Part shown: positions 25,627-34,601 of the stretch, in pieces | Numbering within the stretch: the stretch's first letter is position 1 | How the letters are laid out: the number at the start of each line of letters is the position of its first letter | DNA from: Desulfovibrio gilichinskyi | GTDB lineage: Bacteria > Desulfobacterota > Desulfovibrionia > Desulfovibrionales > Desulfovibrionaceae | Direction: 5' to 3' | Length of the DNA: 64,000 nucleotides | NCBI RefSeq assembly: GCF_900177375.1 | Contig: NZ_FWZU01000003.1 | Location: 62,001 to 126,000 of the forward strand | Position numbers and translations under genes: made by a program | Notes under the pieces: generated by a model | What the model saw: the letters and a program-made list of their open reading frames with translations, nothing else | Databases searched by the model: none | Told to the model about the DNA's origin: nothing

Positions 25627-28600
25627 ATGGTCAATTTTTTCATCGACAGGCCTATTTTTTCATCGGTAATATCCATCATCATCACTTTGGTCGGGCTTTT
25701 GAGTATTTTTACTCTCCCAATCGCTCAGTATCCCGAGATTGCACCGCCGAGTGTTCAGATTTCAACCGTTTACAACGGCGCAAGTGCTGATGTTGTTGAG
25801 CAGACTGTCGCCGCTCCGATTGAAGAGCAGGTCAACGGTGCGCAGGATATGCTGTATATGAACTCCATCAGTTCCAATGATGGACGGCTTGTCCTTAATG
25901 TTACCTTTGAGCTCGGGCGTGACCTTGAACTGGCAACCGTCGATGTACAAAACAGAGTCAGCCTTGCAACTCCGCAGTTGCCTGCCGATGTTACGAAGTC
26001 AGGTGTCAGTGTAAAGAAGCAGTCTTCCAGCATGCTTTGCGTTGTCAGTCTGATGTCACCAAAGGGAACGTATGACGCCCTTTTCCTGAATAACTATGCT
26101 AAAATAAATCTTTTTGACGCAATTTCCAGAATTCCAGGAGTCGGAACGGTCAACCTTTTCGGTGATATGGATTACGGTATGCGTATCTGGCTCAATCCTG
26201 ATAAAATGGCCCGTTTGGCAATCACTTCAAATGACATTGTGAGTGCTGTGCAGGGGCAGAACCTGCAGGCTCCTGCAGGACAGGTCGGTCAGCCTCCGGC
26301 CGCGGCAAATCAGCAGTTTCAGATGACTGTCCGTGTTAAGGGCCGCCTTAGCGAGCCGGAAGAATTCGGGAATATAATCATCAAGGCTAATCCTGACGGC
26401 AGTACCGTTAAAATCAGAGATATTGCACGGGTTGAGATGGGATCTAAGTCGTATACTGCGTTCGGGAGGCAGGGCGGTATTCCTAATGCTATGCTTTTGG
26501 TTTATCAGCTTCCGGGTGCAAATGCGCTTGATATTGTTAAACAGATCCGCAGTACAATGAAAGAAATGTCTGAGACATTTCCGAGCGATATTGTTTATGA
26601 CATCCCGTACGATACCACTTTATTTGTTACAGCCTCAATCGGTGAGGTTATGAGCACTCTTTACGAAGCTATGTTCCTGGTTTTTATTGTTGTGTTCATC
26701 TTTCTCCAAAATATCAGAGCTACTATTGTTCCTATGATTGCGGTGCCTGTTTCTCTCGTAGGAACTTTTGCCTTTTTTCAGGTTCTCGGCTTTTCCATCA
26801 ACACGCTGACACTTTTCGGGATGGTTCTGGCTATCGGAATTGTTGTTGATGATGCTATCGTTGTTGTAGAGGCAGTTCAGAAGAAGATTGATGAAGAGGG
26901 AATGGATTCAAAAACAGCAGCAAAAGCGGCGATGAAGGAAGTTTCAGGTCCGATTGTCGCAACAACTATTGTTCTTATTGCTGTGTTTGTTCCGGTTGCC
27001 TTCATGGGTGGTATAACAGGGCAGCTGTATAAACAGTTTGCTCTGACTCTTGCTGTTTCGGTAGCGATTTCATCCATAAATGCACTGACTTTTTCTCCAT
27101 CAATGGCAGCTCTTTTACTTCGGCCGCAAACAGAAGCCCGTGGCCCGCTGGGATGGTTCTTTAAATTTTTCAACAAGTATTTTAATAAAATAACGGCTGG
27201 TTATACATTCGGTGTCCGGTTGATGATCCGGAAGGCATTTGTAGCTTTTTCAATTTTTGCAATTATTCTCGGCAGTGCTTTGTTTCTCTTCGGTACTGTG
27301 CCGACAGGGTTTGTTCCGGACGAAGATCAGGGATATTTTATGATCAATGTTCAGTTGCCGGAAGGAGCTTCTCTGGAGCGGTCAGACGGAGCTGTTAAGG
27401 AAGTTGAGGAGATTCTTAAAAATGAACCTGGAGTCAAAGACTACTTCGCTCTGGGTGGTTTTAACCTGATTACTTCGGCTTACTCTTCCTACACTTCAAC
27501 GGTTTTCGCCATACTTGAGCCTTGGGATGCACGTAAAGATCCGTCCCTGAGTGTGGGGTCGATAATGCAGAAAACTCAGCAGAAATTTAGAGGGATTCAG
27601 GACGCTATAGTTTACAATTTCAATCCTCCGCCTATCAACGGAATCGGTTCAACCGGCGGTTTGCAATTTGAACTTCAGGATAGATCAGGCGGGACAGTTG
27701 ATGAACTTGCTCAGGCCGCGCAGGATTTCGTAGCTCAGGCGACTAAACGTCCGGAAATTGCAAGTCTGTTTTCATCTTTCAGTGCAAAAGTTCCTCAGTT
27801 ATTTGTTGACGTAGACAGGGATAAAGTAAGCAAACTTGGAGTTCCTCTTAATGAAGTATTCAGTGCTCTACAAACCTTCCTTGGTGGGTATTATATTAAT
27901 GATTTCAACAAATACGGCAGAACTTACCGCGTTATGGCTCAGGCTGATTCGGAGTTCAGGACAAGTCCAGATGATGTCTCCAGATTCTACGTGCGTGGAA
28001 GTACGGGCCAGATGGTTCCGCTTTCTACGCTGATCACGCAGAAAACAATCAAAGGTCCTGAATATATACGGCGCTACAATCTTTACAGAGCTATTGAAAT
28101 ATCTGCAGCAACTGCGCCGGGATACAGTACCGGGCAGACAATTGCTGCAATGGAAGAGGTTGCCAGTGATACTCTTCCGAGAGGTTATGGTTATGACTGG
28201 ACCAATATCGCCTATCAGGAAAAGAGATCCGGCGGCGAAGTCGTAATAATTTTTGCTCTGGCAGTTCTCATGGTATTCCTTGTCCTTGCCGCGCAGTATG
28301 AAAGCTGGATTATTCCGCTTGCTGTCGTCTTTGCCGTCCCGCTCGGCGTGTTCGGGGCCATAGCAGGGCAGTGGATTCGTGGTCTTGATAATAACGTATA
28401 TGCGCAGATCGGCTTAATTATGCTGGTCGGGCTGGCGGCAAAGAATGCGATTCTGATTGTTGAATTTGCCAAAGATAAATACGAAGACGGTATGTCCGCT
28501 GTGGACGCTGCCGCTGAGGCTGCACATATAAGATTTCGTCCGATTCTGATGACTTCTTTCGCCTTTATTCTTGGAGTTATTCCTTTGGTTATTGCAACAG

Positions 28601-28794
28601 GAGCCGGCTCTGCTAGCAGGCATGCACTTGGAACATCTGTTTTTGCAGGTATGCTTGCCGCGACAGTTTTTGGAGTTCTCTTTGTTCCGTTATTTTATGC
28701 ACAGCTGGTCAAGTTTATTGAGAGGAATAAATCCAAAAAAGAGAAGAAATCTTCGCCTGAAAAGGAAATAGAGAGTGATAATACTGAAAATTAG
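25627..28794 (+). CDS. RND multidrug efflux pump (AcrB/MexB, HAE1 family)
   Basis: 1055 residues, the usual length, with twelve transmembrane helices and two large periplasmic loops. Family signatures include FFIDRPIFSSVISIIITLVG at the start, the paired aspartates in helix 4 (GIVVDDAIVVVE), and GLAAKNAILIVEFAKD in the second half. It uses the proton gradient to expel hydrophobic compounds through a tripartite complex with the preceding adaptor and a TolC-like channel. The final 25 residues are highly charged (lysine and glutamate rich). A terminator follows. Confidence 0.95.
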   Translation: MVNFFIDRPIFSSVISIIITLVGLLSIFTLPIAQYPEIAPPSVQISTVYNGASADVVEQTVAAPIEEQVNGAQDMLYMNSISSNDGRLVLNVTFELGRDLELATVDVQNRVSLATPQLPADVTKSGVSVKKQSSSMLCVVSLMSPKGTYDALFLNNYAKINLFDAISRIPGVGTVNLFGDMDYGMRIWLNPDKMARLAITSNDIVSAVQGQNLQAPAGQVGQPPAAANQQFQMTVRVKGRLSEPEEFGNIIIKANPDGSTVKIRDIARVEMGSKSYTAFGRQGGIPNAMLLVYQLPGANALDIVKQIRSTMKEMSETFPSDIVYDIPYDTTLFVTASIGEVMSTLYEAMFLVFIVVFIFLQNIRATIVPMIAVPVSLVGTFAFFQVLGFSINTLTLFGMVLAIGIVVDDAIVVVEAVQKKIDEEGMDSKTAAKAAMKEVSGPIVATTIVLIAVFVPVAFMGGITGQLYKQFALTLAVSVAISSINALTFSPSMAALLLRPQTEARGPLGWFFKFFNKYFNKITAGYTFGVRLMIRKAFVAFSIFAIILGSALFLFGTVPTGFVPDEDQGYFMINVQLPEGASLERSDGAVKEVEEILKNEPGVKDYFALGGFNLITSAYSSYTSTVFAILEPWDARKDPSLSVGSIMQKTQQKFRGIQDAIVYNFNPPPINGIGSTGGLQFELQDRSGGTVDELAQAAQDFVAQATKRPEIASLFSSFSAKVPQLFVDVDRDKVSKLGVPLNEVFSALQTFLGGYYINDFNKYGRTYRVMAQADSEFRTSPDDVSRFYVRGSTGQMVPLSTLITQKTIKGPEYIRRYNLYRAIEISAATAPGYSTGQTIAAMEEVASDTLPRGYGYDWTNIAYQEKRSGGEVVIIFALAVLMVFLVLAAQYESWIIPLAVVFAVPLGVFGAIAGQWIRGLDNNVYAQIGLIMLVGLAAKNAILIVEFAKDKYEDGMSAVDAAAEAAHIRFRPILMTSFAFILGVIPLVIATGAGSASRHALGTSVFAGMLAATVFGVLFVPLFYAQLVKFIERNKSKKEKKSSPEKEIESDNTEN

Positions 28795-28864
28795 AAGTAT
28801 GGTTGAGCTTTCAGGCTTGATTCTTTTCAATCAGATTTGATTGGGTCAGCTTAAATTGAAATAG

Positions 28865-28905
28865 AAAAAACCTTCATGCAGCCGAAGTTGCATGAAGGTT
28901 TTTTT
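28865..28905. terminator. Bidirectional terminator between convergent genes
   Basis: AAAAAACCTTCATGCA pairs with TGCATGAAGGTTTTTT around an 8-nt loop, with T runs on both strands. It lies between the RND pump gene and the convergent PAP2 gene. Confidence 0.88.
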
Positions 28906-28925
28906 GTGGGCAAAAAGAAATGGAT

Positions 28926-29564
28926 TTAGCGTGGGCATCTGGTCTTCGCGAAAATAAAAAAGTAACTCCATGCTGTACATGTCATTCCTATGAATGCACC
29001 GAATATTACGTCGGAAGGGTAATGCTTACCTACAACAACTCTGCTGATTGCGACCAAAACAGCCGCGATTATTGGAATGTACCGTTTTTTAGGTAAAAGA
29101 AGAGCTATGGCAGAGGTTAAGGAGAAAGCCCGCAGTGTGTGCCCTGACGGGAAAGAATTTTTTAGATATTCAGTTGAAAACCAAGTGAACCCGTAAGAGC
29201 CGTCTTTAAAGAAGAGTGGCGGACGACAGCGGCCGAAGAACCATTTCAATTCATCACCGATAAGCATTGCACTTCCTGTAGCAAGAGCTATAAAAAGTAA
29301 GCTTCTGGACCTCATACTTTGTCCATTAACTACAGTGTCGTATACTCCGCTTAAAAGAGTGAAAAACGCGATTGTCTGTACAACCTGTTCTGAAACCAGA
29401 TCACTTATCACCTTGCAGACAGTAACTAGAAAAGTGTTTTGAAGTTTGTGGGCTGCCTTAGCAATAGGCAGATCAATAAACTGAAACAACAGCACAATCA
29501 TGAATATTGTTAATATGCCTGTGAATAGTGTCCATTTACCAAGTTTATCTGAATCCCGAAACAT
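28926..29564 (-). CDS. PAP2-family membrane phosphatase
   Basis: 212 residues with about six transmembrane helices. The three phosphatase motifs are present: KWFFGRCRPP (variant of KxxxxxxRP), SFPSGHTLRAFS (PSGH) and SRVVVGKHYPSDVI (SRxxxxxHxxxD). The family removes phosphate from lipids such as phosphatidate or undecaprenyl pyrophosphate at the inner membrane; the exact substrate cannot be read from sequence. It has its own AGGAGG-type ribosome binding site. A small lipoprotein gene lies upstream on the same strand. Confidence 0.9.
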   Translation of the reverse strand: MFRDSDKLGKWTLFTGILTIFMIVLLFQFIDLPIAKAAHKLQNTFLVTVCKVISDLVSEQVVQTIAFFTLLSGVYDTVVNGQSMRSRSLLFIALATGSAMLIGDELKWFFGRCRPPLFFKDGSYGFTWFSTEYLKNSFPSGHTLRAFSLTSAIALLLPKKRYIPIIAAVLVAISRVVVGKHYPSDVIFGAFIGMTCTAWSYFFIFAKTRCPR

Positions 29565-29682
29565 AGCCGTTCCTCCTGCCTGTTCAAGATGAATGAGTAC
29601 AGCATAGCGTAATAATTGCAGTGAAAAGTATATCTTTAATGTTATTCCATGCGGGCAAAGCGGAGAGTTCTTCCGTTACCCT

Positions 29683-29814
29683 CTAGAAAAAGTAATCCGT
29701 TTTCTGGGCAGTTTTAGATCCGGCGCAACTTGTAATGATAAGTGACAGGCTAAGAATTGTCAGGCAGCTTTGAATAATTTTAAGAGTTGCAGGGGTGATG
29801 ATTTTATTTGTCAT
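29683..29814 (-). CDS. Micro-lipoprotein (43 aa)
   Basis: A 43-residue ORF in the gap upstream of the PAP2 gene, too short for ordinary gene calling. CGGAGG lies 7 nt ahead of the ATG. Basic start, hydrophobic core (LTILSLSLIIT) and lipobox ITSC (Cys30) give a textbook lipoprotein signal. The mature part would be only about 14 residues (CAGSKTAQKTDYFF). No homologue is recognised. Small lipoproteins of this shape can act as entericidin-like or envelope-stress peptides, but no such role is shown here. Confidence 0.6.
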   Translation of the reverse strand: MTNKIITPATLKIIQSCLTILSLSLIITSCAGSKTAQKTDYFF

Positions 29815-29894
29815 TTTTCAGATCCTCCGTGCAAATCATATAATCTGAAAATGATATTTACGATATGAGAAATATTTTGAAGAGTGATGAATAA

Positions 29895-30665
29895 CTATTT
29901 AGAGCTTAAACCGCAAAGCATGTGGCCAAGTATTAAGCCGCATTTATCTTCGCAGGAAGAATAGTATTGCTTGTGCTGTTTGGTGCCGGATCGATTTTCT
30001 CTGCCGTAATAAAATTCAGCTATGCCGCGCGGGGTCAGGTTGTTTTTGATAGCAAAGCTTAACAGCTTTGGTGCACAGCAGTCGCCTGTTCCTGTCGGAA
30101 TTCCTTTATCAGAAGGGGCAACTTCAGGCAGAATTTTAGTCTCTTCGCTGAAACTGGGAATGCGATATATGGCGTGTATCTTTTGCATCAAGTCGCGAGA
30201 CATTTGTTTTCGGTTAAGGGATAGTTTTTTGTACTCTTCTGAGCCTGCGGGGAAAAGTTCCATTTCTTTGCCGATTCGCTTAATCTCGCGCTCAGTCGTA
30301 GTAGTAAGAGTGTCAAATTCTGCAGGATCAATTATGGGGGCTACCCATCCGGCGACTTCCCATCTGCTGTTATATTGGCCTGAGAACCCATAAGCGGCTC
30401 CGGTTTTACCCTGACGGTCAGTGTAAGTCATTACGCCGAACATCTGCCCTCTGGCATCTCCGAAAAGATAATCAGTTGATAGATCTGGATCGGCTTTATC
30501 GGTAGGGACTGAAAAGTCTATGCGTTTTTCCAGATCAAGCTTTTGCATGAGCTCTGCGCAAAGTTCAACAGCTCCGGCAGAGCCTAACTTGTGAACGGTG
30601 TTGCAGCGTCTGCAGAATCCTGAACAGGTAATCTCTGCAAGTTGAGTCAGTTTTGTGTTGCCCAT
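29895..30665 (-). CDS. Stand-alone homologue of the N-terminal region of fused RluA-type proteins
   Basis: 256 residues. An N-terminal cysteine cluster (CSGFCRRCNTVH) is followed by an alpha/beta region (MFGVMTYTDRQGKTGAAYGF) and a C-terminal block (GTGDCCAPKLLSFA ... GIAEFYYGRE ... YYSSCEDKCGLILGHML). From memory this block matches the long N-terminal extension of some gammaproteobacterial RluA-family pseudouridine synthases. Here it stands alone, and a compact RluA-type gene lies 9 kb away on the same strand. The function is unknown; several Cys and His suggest metal binding. It lies 118 nt after greA on the same strand. Confidence 0.55.
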   Translation of the reverse strand: MGNTKLTQLAEITCSGFCRRCNTVHKLGSAGAVELCAELMQKLDLEKRIDFSVPTDKADPDLSTDYLFGDARGQMFGVMTYTDRQGKTGAAYGFSGQYNSRWEVAGWVAPIIDPAEFDTLTTTTEREIKRIGKEMELFPAGSEEYKKLSLNRKQMSRDLMQKIHAIYRIPSFSEETKILPEVAPSDKGIPTGTGDCCAPKLLSFAIKNNLTPRGIAEFYYGRENRSGTKQHKQYYSSCEDKCGLILGHMLCGLSSK

Positions 30666-30783
30666 ATTTTTCCGGTTTCGCCGTCATAAAAGGAAAAAGG
30701 GGACGCGCTTTAGCACATCCCCTTTAGATTTCTATTTTCAGAAGCTGCATAGTACGGCTCTGTAATACGGTTACGTATGACTG

Positions 30784-31266
30784 CTAGGAAACAGCACCTT
30801 TAAAGGTCACAGAAACAACAGCATATTCTATTTTTCCGCGAGGAGCGTTGACCAGAACTTCGTCGCCCTCTTCTTTGCCAAGTAGAGCTTTTCCTACAGG
30901 GGATTCAATAGAAATTATTCCCTTTTTGAAATCGCTTTCATCAGGGCCCATGATTGTATATATTTTTTTATCGCCTGTTTCAATATCTTCAAGTTCTACA
31001 GTTGCTCCAAAAATGATTTTGGAACCTCCAAGTGTAGACAGATCAATAATATTAAAATGTGGGATGCGGGATTCAATATAATTAATTTTAGCTTCCATCA
31101 TTCCCTGACGCTCACGCGCAGCATGGTAGCCCCCGTTTTCCTTAAGGTCGCCTTCTTCGCGAGCTTCACTGATTGCTTTGATTACGGCTGGACGTTCTCT
31201 TTTAAGAGCATCCAGTTCTTTTTTAATCTTCGCAAATCCTTCTGTTGAAATGGGTATCGTGCTCAT
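30784..31266 (-). CDS. greA: Transcription elongation factor GreA
   Basis: 160 residues, the standard GreA length. An N-terminal coiled coil (GFAKIKKELDALKRERPAVI), the acidic tip EAREEGDLKENGGYHAARER, and a C-terminal FKBP-like domain (VGKALLGKEEGDEVLVNAP) are all present. GreA reactivates backtracked RNA polymerase by stimulating transcript cleavage. The ATG at 31266, with TGAGG ahead, is chosen over an in-frame start at 31392 because the family begins at this point and the extra 42 residues look like non-coding translation. Confidence 0.95.
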   Translation of the reverse strand: MSTIPISTEGFAKIKKELDALKRERPAVIKAISEAREEGDLKENGGYHAARERQGMMEAKINYIESRIPHFNIIDLSTLGGSKIIFGATVELEDIETGDKKIYTIMGPDESDFKKGIISIESPVGKALLGKEEGDEVLVNAPRGKIEYAVVSVTFKGAVS

Positions 31267-31738
31267 TTCATAAACCTCAAATTTTGCATCGGTGGTGTCA
31301 ATAAAAATGCAGCCACTACCGGAGTGATTTCCGGAAGAAAAGCTGCTTAGTACGGCGCAACATTCAGTTGCTGAAAGTCTTTGATAGAACATCCACGGTC
31401 TTGGGTCAAGAATCTTTTAATATATATCTGGTGGTGAGCCGCATATGTTTTTTGAAATAATCAGTATAATAAATAGTTACCAAGACGATGTTATTCTTTA
31501 AATATCTTTAAAGCGGAAAGGTTAGTTTGATTATAATATATATAATTGTAAAGCTTATCAAATTTAAGTGCTGTGTTTTTTTGAAATAATTCTGCTTTGA
31601 ATAAACTTGGCAAACTTAGTGATTATGAAGTATACATTTTGCGAAGATTGATCCGAGCAAACTGGTTTAAATTCTTCCGGCGAGTAAGGAGTGCGGTGAA
31701 TAATTTTTTGTTTTTTCAACTTGAATCTAGGAATCACG
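31267..31738. other. Divergent intergenic region between greA and a methyltransferase gene
   Basis: About 470 nt with an AT-rich centre (31430-31600). No ORF with a ribosome binding site, tRNA or strong hairpin was seen. The promoters of greA and the methyltransferase gene are expected here. Confidence 0.35.
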
Positions 31739-32278
31739 ATGCATCTTTGTCCATGGTGGCTTGCGTATACATTTGATAACTCATTGCGACGTATGCTCGA
31801 TCCTGTGGATGAGGCTTTGTCCGCGTGGGTAAAGCCGGGGATGACCGTATTGGATTTCGGTTGTGGGTTCGGGCACTACTCAATAGGCATGGCAAAGCTT
31901 GTCGGAAAAAACGGAAAAGTTGTTGCCGTTGATCTTCAGGATAAGATGCTGGAAATGATGATGAAGAGAGCTGTGAAAGAAGGTGTTGCGGATATTATCA
32001 TTCCTCATAAATGCGGCCCTTTGAAAATAGGTTATAAAGGCAAAGTTGATTTTGTAGTCTCCGGGCATGTTTTACACGAAACTACGGATCTGAAAGGATC
32101 ACTTCGGGAAATTTTCTCTCTGCTTAAACCTAAAGGCGTTTTTTATTTTACTGAGCCTAGAATGCACGTTAGTGATAAATTTTTCCATGACGAACTGGAT
32201 GCTGCTGGTAAAATCGGTTTTTCAGTCACAAAACTCCCGACGGTGCTGCTTGCAAACAGGGCATATCTTACCAAGTGA
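31739..32278 (+). CDS. Class I SAM-dependent methyltransferase
   Basis: 179 residues. The SAM-binding motif I VLDFGCGFGHYSIGMAKL (about residues 39-56), motif II (VVAVDLQDKM) and a LKPKGVFYFTEP motif are clear, giving a Methyltransf_11-type fold. It starts HLCPWWLAYTFDNSLRRMLD, seen in small methyltransferases of anaerobes. The substrate is unknown. The ATG at 31739 is preferred to the TTG at 31721 because TAGGA lies 7 nt ahead. Confidence 0.8.
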   Translation: MHLCPWWLAYTFDNSLRRMLDPVDEALSAWVKPGMTVLDFGCGFGHYSIGMAKLVGKNGKVVAVDLQDKMLEMMMKRAVKEGVADIIIPHKCGPLKIGYKGKVDFVVSGHVLHETTDLKGSLREIFSLLKPKGVFYFTEPRMHVSDKFFHDELDAAGKIGFSVTKLPTVLLANRAYLTK

Positions 32279-32285
32279 TCTTTGT

Positions 32286-32585
32286 TTAAATCACAAAACT
32301 CATGTCTGAGAATACTTTTTCTTCGTCATATAATGATGGATATTTTTCAGATATTTGATCCATTGTTTCAAAAAAAGCATCCCATCCTGTAACTTCCGCT
32401 TCTTTTTTCTTATTCACGAATAGTTTGAAAGTCAGTCCTCTAGGGCACTTGGTCATGTTCAGTTCAAGAACTCCTGCCGGTGTGGACTCAAGCCAGACCG
32501 CGGACCACGATTTTCTATCCCCTTCCGTTTTTTTATATTTTTCAAAGTAAGCCTCAAAAATCCTTTCAATTTCATTACGGTGCAT
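32286..32585 (-). CDS. Conserved hypothetical protein
   Basis: 99 residues, convergent with the methyltransferase gene (7 nt between stops). It begins HRNEIERIFEAYFEKYKK and includes the core SAVWLESTPAGVLELNMTKC. It has no signal or membrane segment and contains a single cysteine. I do not recognise the family. The ATG at 32585 is preferred to the GTG at 32597. The mix of charged helix and beta strands looks like a small soluble domain; the function is unknown. Confidence 0.55.
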   Translation of the reverse strand: MHRNEIERIFEAYFEKYKKTEGDRKSWSAVWLESTPAGVLELNMTKCPRGLTFKLFVNKKKEAEVTGWDAFFETMDQISEKYPSLYDEEKVFSDMSFVI

Positions 32586-33467
32586 AGTTGTTCTCACTTT
32601 AAATAGAAGTTGAATAATAGTGATTAATTTTACTTTATACTTATCAGTTACTGTCAGGCAAGTATGATCTGGTAAAGTTCTATTTTTTGCAAAATTGTAC
32701 TATTAGACGTTTTTGTTAGGTGCTTGTTGACAAAAATGTTTCAAAATATATGGTTTTTGAAGGGTAGCTTGAAATCAAGGTTAAGTATAAAACTTTTAAA
32801 GATGGTAAAAAACACAATTTTAGTCCATGTAATCAGTATGATACGATGCATTTAGCTATGTAATGCCTTATGACAATTATGGTTAATTTGACAGTTTATA
32901 CCATTTATTGTGGTGTATATACCATGCTTTGCGAAAGGTAATTAATGCCGATATATTTAGTTTTAAATGGTGTTATTTGAGGTTTTATTACGTTAAAACA
33001 GTAGGATATGTAGGTTCGAAAAGCGTAAAAATAATGGCGTAGGTTGGTTGAGATAATACAAAAGAATGAGCTGTTTTAGGAATTTAAACCAAAAAAAAAT
33101 TCATTTTCGTATTTTTGTTTGCCAAAATTGTTTTCTTCTGTCAGGCTGATCTTCCAGAATTACTCTAATCTGCAATAAAAAGGACGTTTCATACTGTTTT
33201 AGATCAATTTTCCGAGTGCCGAAACGCTTCAGTACTGATCTTGAGAAATGAAAGAACTAAAATGTAAAGGTCGCATTGTCGCTTGGTTACAAGCGTTGAT
33301 TTTAGTGATTAGAGTCGGGGCGGCTGAGTTAATAAAATTTCAAGCAACATTTTCTGTAGCCTCGTAAAAGATATTTAGAATTGAAGTGGTAATAGAAACC
33401 AGATTGTAAGCATCTTTAGGTAACTGCAAGAATGTGGAACAATATAAACATGGAGTGAGCTGACAAT
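32586..33467. other. Long AT-rich non-coding region upstream of the glutamate synthase operon
   Basis: About 880 nt without a credible ORF. It is very AT rich, with scattered inverted repeats such as AAAACAG (about 32995) with CTGTTTT (about 33072), and GATCA/TGATC near 33203-33241. No sigma-54 -24/-12 element or known glutamine-sensing RNA was recognised. The length suggests a regulated promoter or an unlisted small RNA. Confidence 0.35.
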
Positions 33468-34601
33468 ATGTGCCGTTTATTTGCGCTTACAAGTCGCGAC
33501 CCAATTTCACCCATGCGTGCTATTGATGCTCTGAATGTAATGAAAGAAGGGCACGATGGTTCCGGTGTGGGGCTATATTTGAATGGACTCAGCGGTCCGT
33601 TTGAAGAGTTGAAGGATTGTCCGATTCTATCGGGTATTTTTACAGAGGCCGGCCTTCGCCAGCTGGAACAGTATGTAGCGGATAAAGGACTTAAATCTAA
33701 ATTCAGTATCCTTTACACCCCGCATACTCCACCGCCTGCCGGTACTCCTGTCCGCGGAACTTATGCCGCTATTGCTTACAGTGTCCCCAGAGAGTGGGAA
33801 GACCTGGCAGAAGCAGAGAGAGGAAACCGTCTGGTTCAAATGCGTCTGGATCTTAAGATGCTTGGCGAGAAAACCGGCGATATGATGGTATTTTCCTTCT
33901 GGCCTGATACTATAGTTATCAAAGAAGTCGGTGATCCTCTTGAAATAGGCGAATATCTTCAGCTTGACCGTAATAAAGATATTTATGCCCGCAGAATTCT
34001 TGCTCAGGGTAGACAAAATACAAACTATGCGATCAATCTTTACGCATGTCATCCCTTCTTTATAGAGGGTGTTGCGTCTATGACTAATGGTGAAAACACC
34101 GCTTTTCTTCCTATCAAAGAATATCTTCAGTCCAGAAATATTACCGGATACAGCGGATACCAGTCAGATTCTGAAGTTTTCACACATATCGCACATTACA
34201 CTACTAAAAAACTCGGCCTTGATATCAGGGCATACAAACACATCATTACCCCGCTAAGTGATAGCGAACTGGCCGATCATCCTGACAGAGCGTTTTTAAC
34301 TGACCTCAAAAGGACATGCCGTAAGCTTATCATTGACGGTCCTAACTGTGTCATAGGCTGCCTTCCCGGCGGTCAGATGTTTATGACTCAGGATCGTAAG
34401 AAATTCCGCCCCGGTATTGTCGGCGGAAAAGACGGCATCTTTGGTTTTTCTTCTGAAGTTTGCGGACTTAACGCCGCTATTCCTGATCGTGATAAATCCA
34501 AAGATTTTCAACCAATGCATCTTGATACAGTTATCGTCGGACCCGACTGCAAGGAGATTATCCAATGCTCTCAGACAGACCAATTACCCCGTCAACTTTA
34601 G
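33468..34601 (+). CDS. Glutamate synthase, glutamine amidotransferase subunit
   Basis: 377 residues, equal to the N-terminal amidotransferase domain of bacterial GltB encoded separately, as in archaeal-type glutamate synthases. The catalytic cysteine is Cys2 (MCRLFALTS), exposed after loss of Met1, as expected for class II glutamine amidotransferases. GHDGSGVGLYL is the conserved GxDGxG region, and NGEN near residue 205 is the substrate loop. It should release ammonia from glutamine for use by the FMN subunit. It overlaps the next gene by 37 nt, consistent with tight co-expression. Confidence 0.9.
   Translation: MCRLFALTSRDPISPMRAIDALNVMKEGHDGSGVGLYLNGLSGPFEELKDCPILSGIFTEAGLRQLEQYVADKGLKSKFSILYTPHTPPPAGTPVRGTYAAIAYSVPREWEDLAEAERGNRLVQMRLDLKMLGEKTGDMMVFSFWPDTIVIKEVGDPLEIGEYLQLDRNKDIYARRILAQGRQNTNYAINLYACHPFFIEGVASMTNGENTAFLPIKEYLQSRNITGYSGYQSDSEVFTHIAHYTTKKLGLDIRAYKHIITPLSDSELADHPDRAFLTDLKRTCRKLIIDGPNCVIGCLPGGQMFMTQDRKKFRPGIVGGKDGIFGFSSEVCGLNAAIPDRDKSKDFQPMHLDTVIVGPDCKEIIQCSQTDQLPRQL

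Noticed and set aside
33108-33128. TTTCGTA and GCCAAA-like sequence resembling the ArsR element
   Set aside because: The two parts are separated differently and the match is poor; not a third operator.
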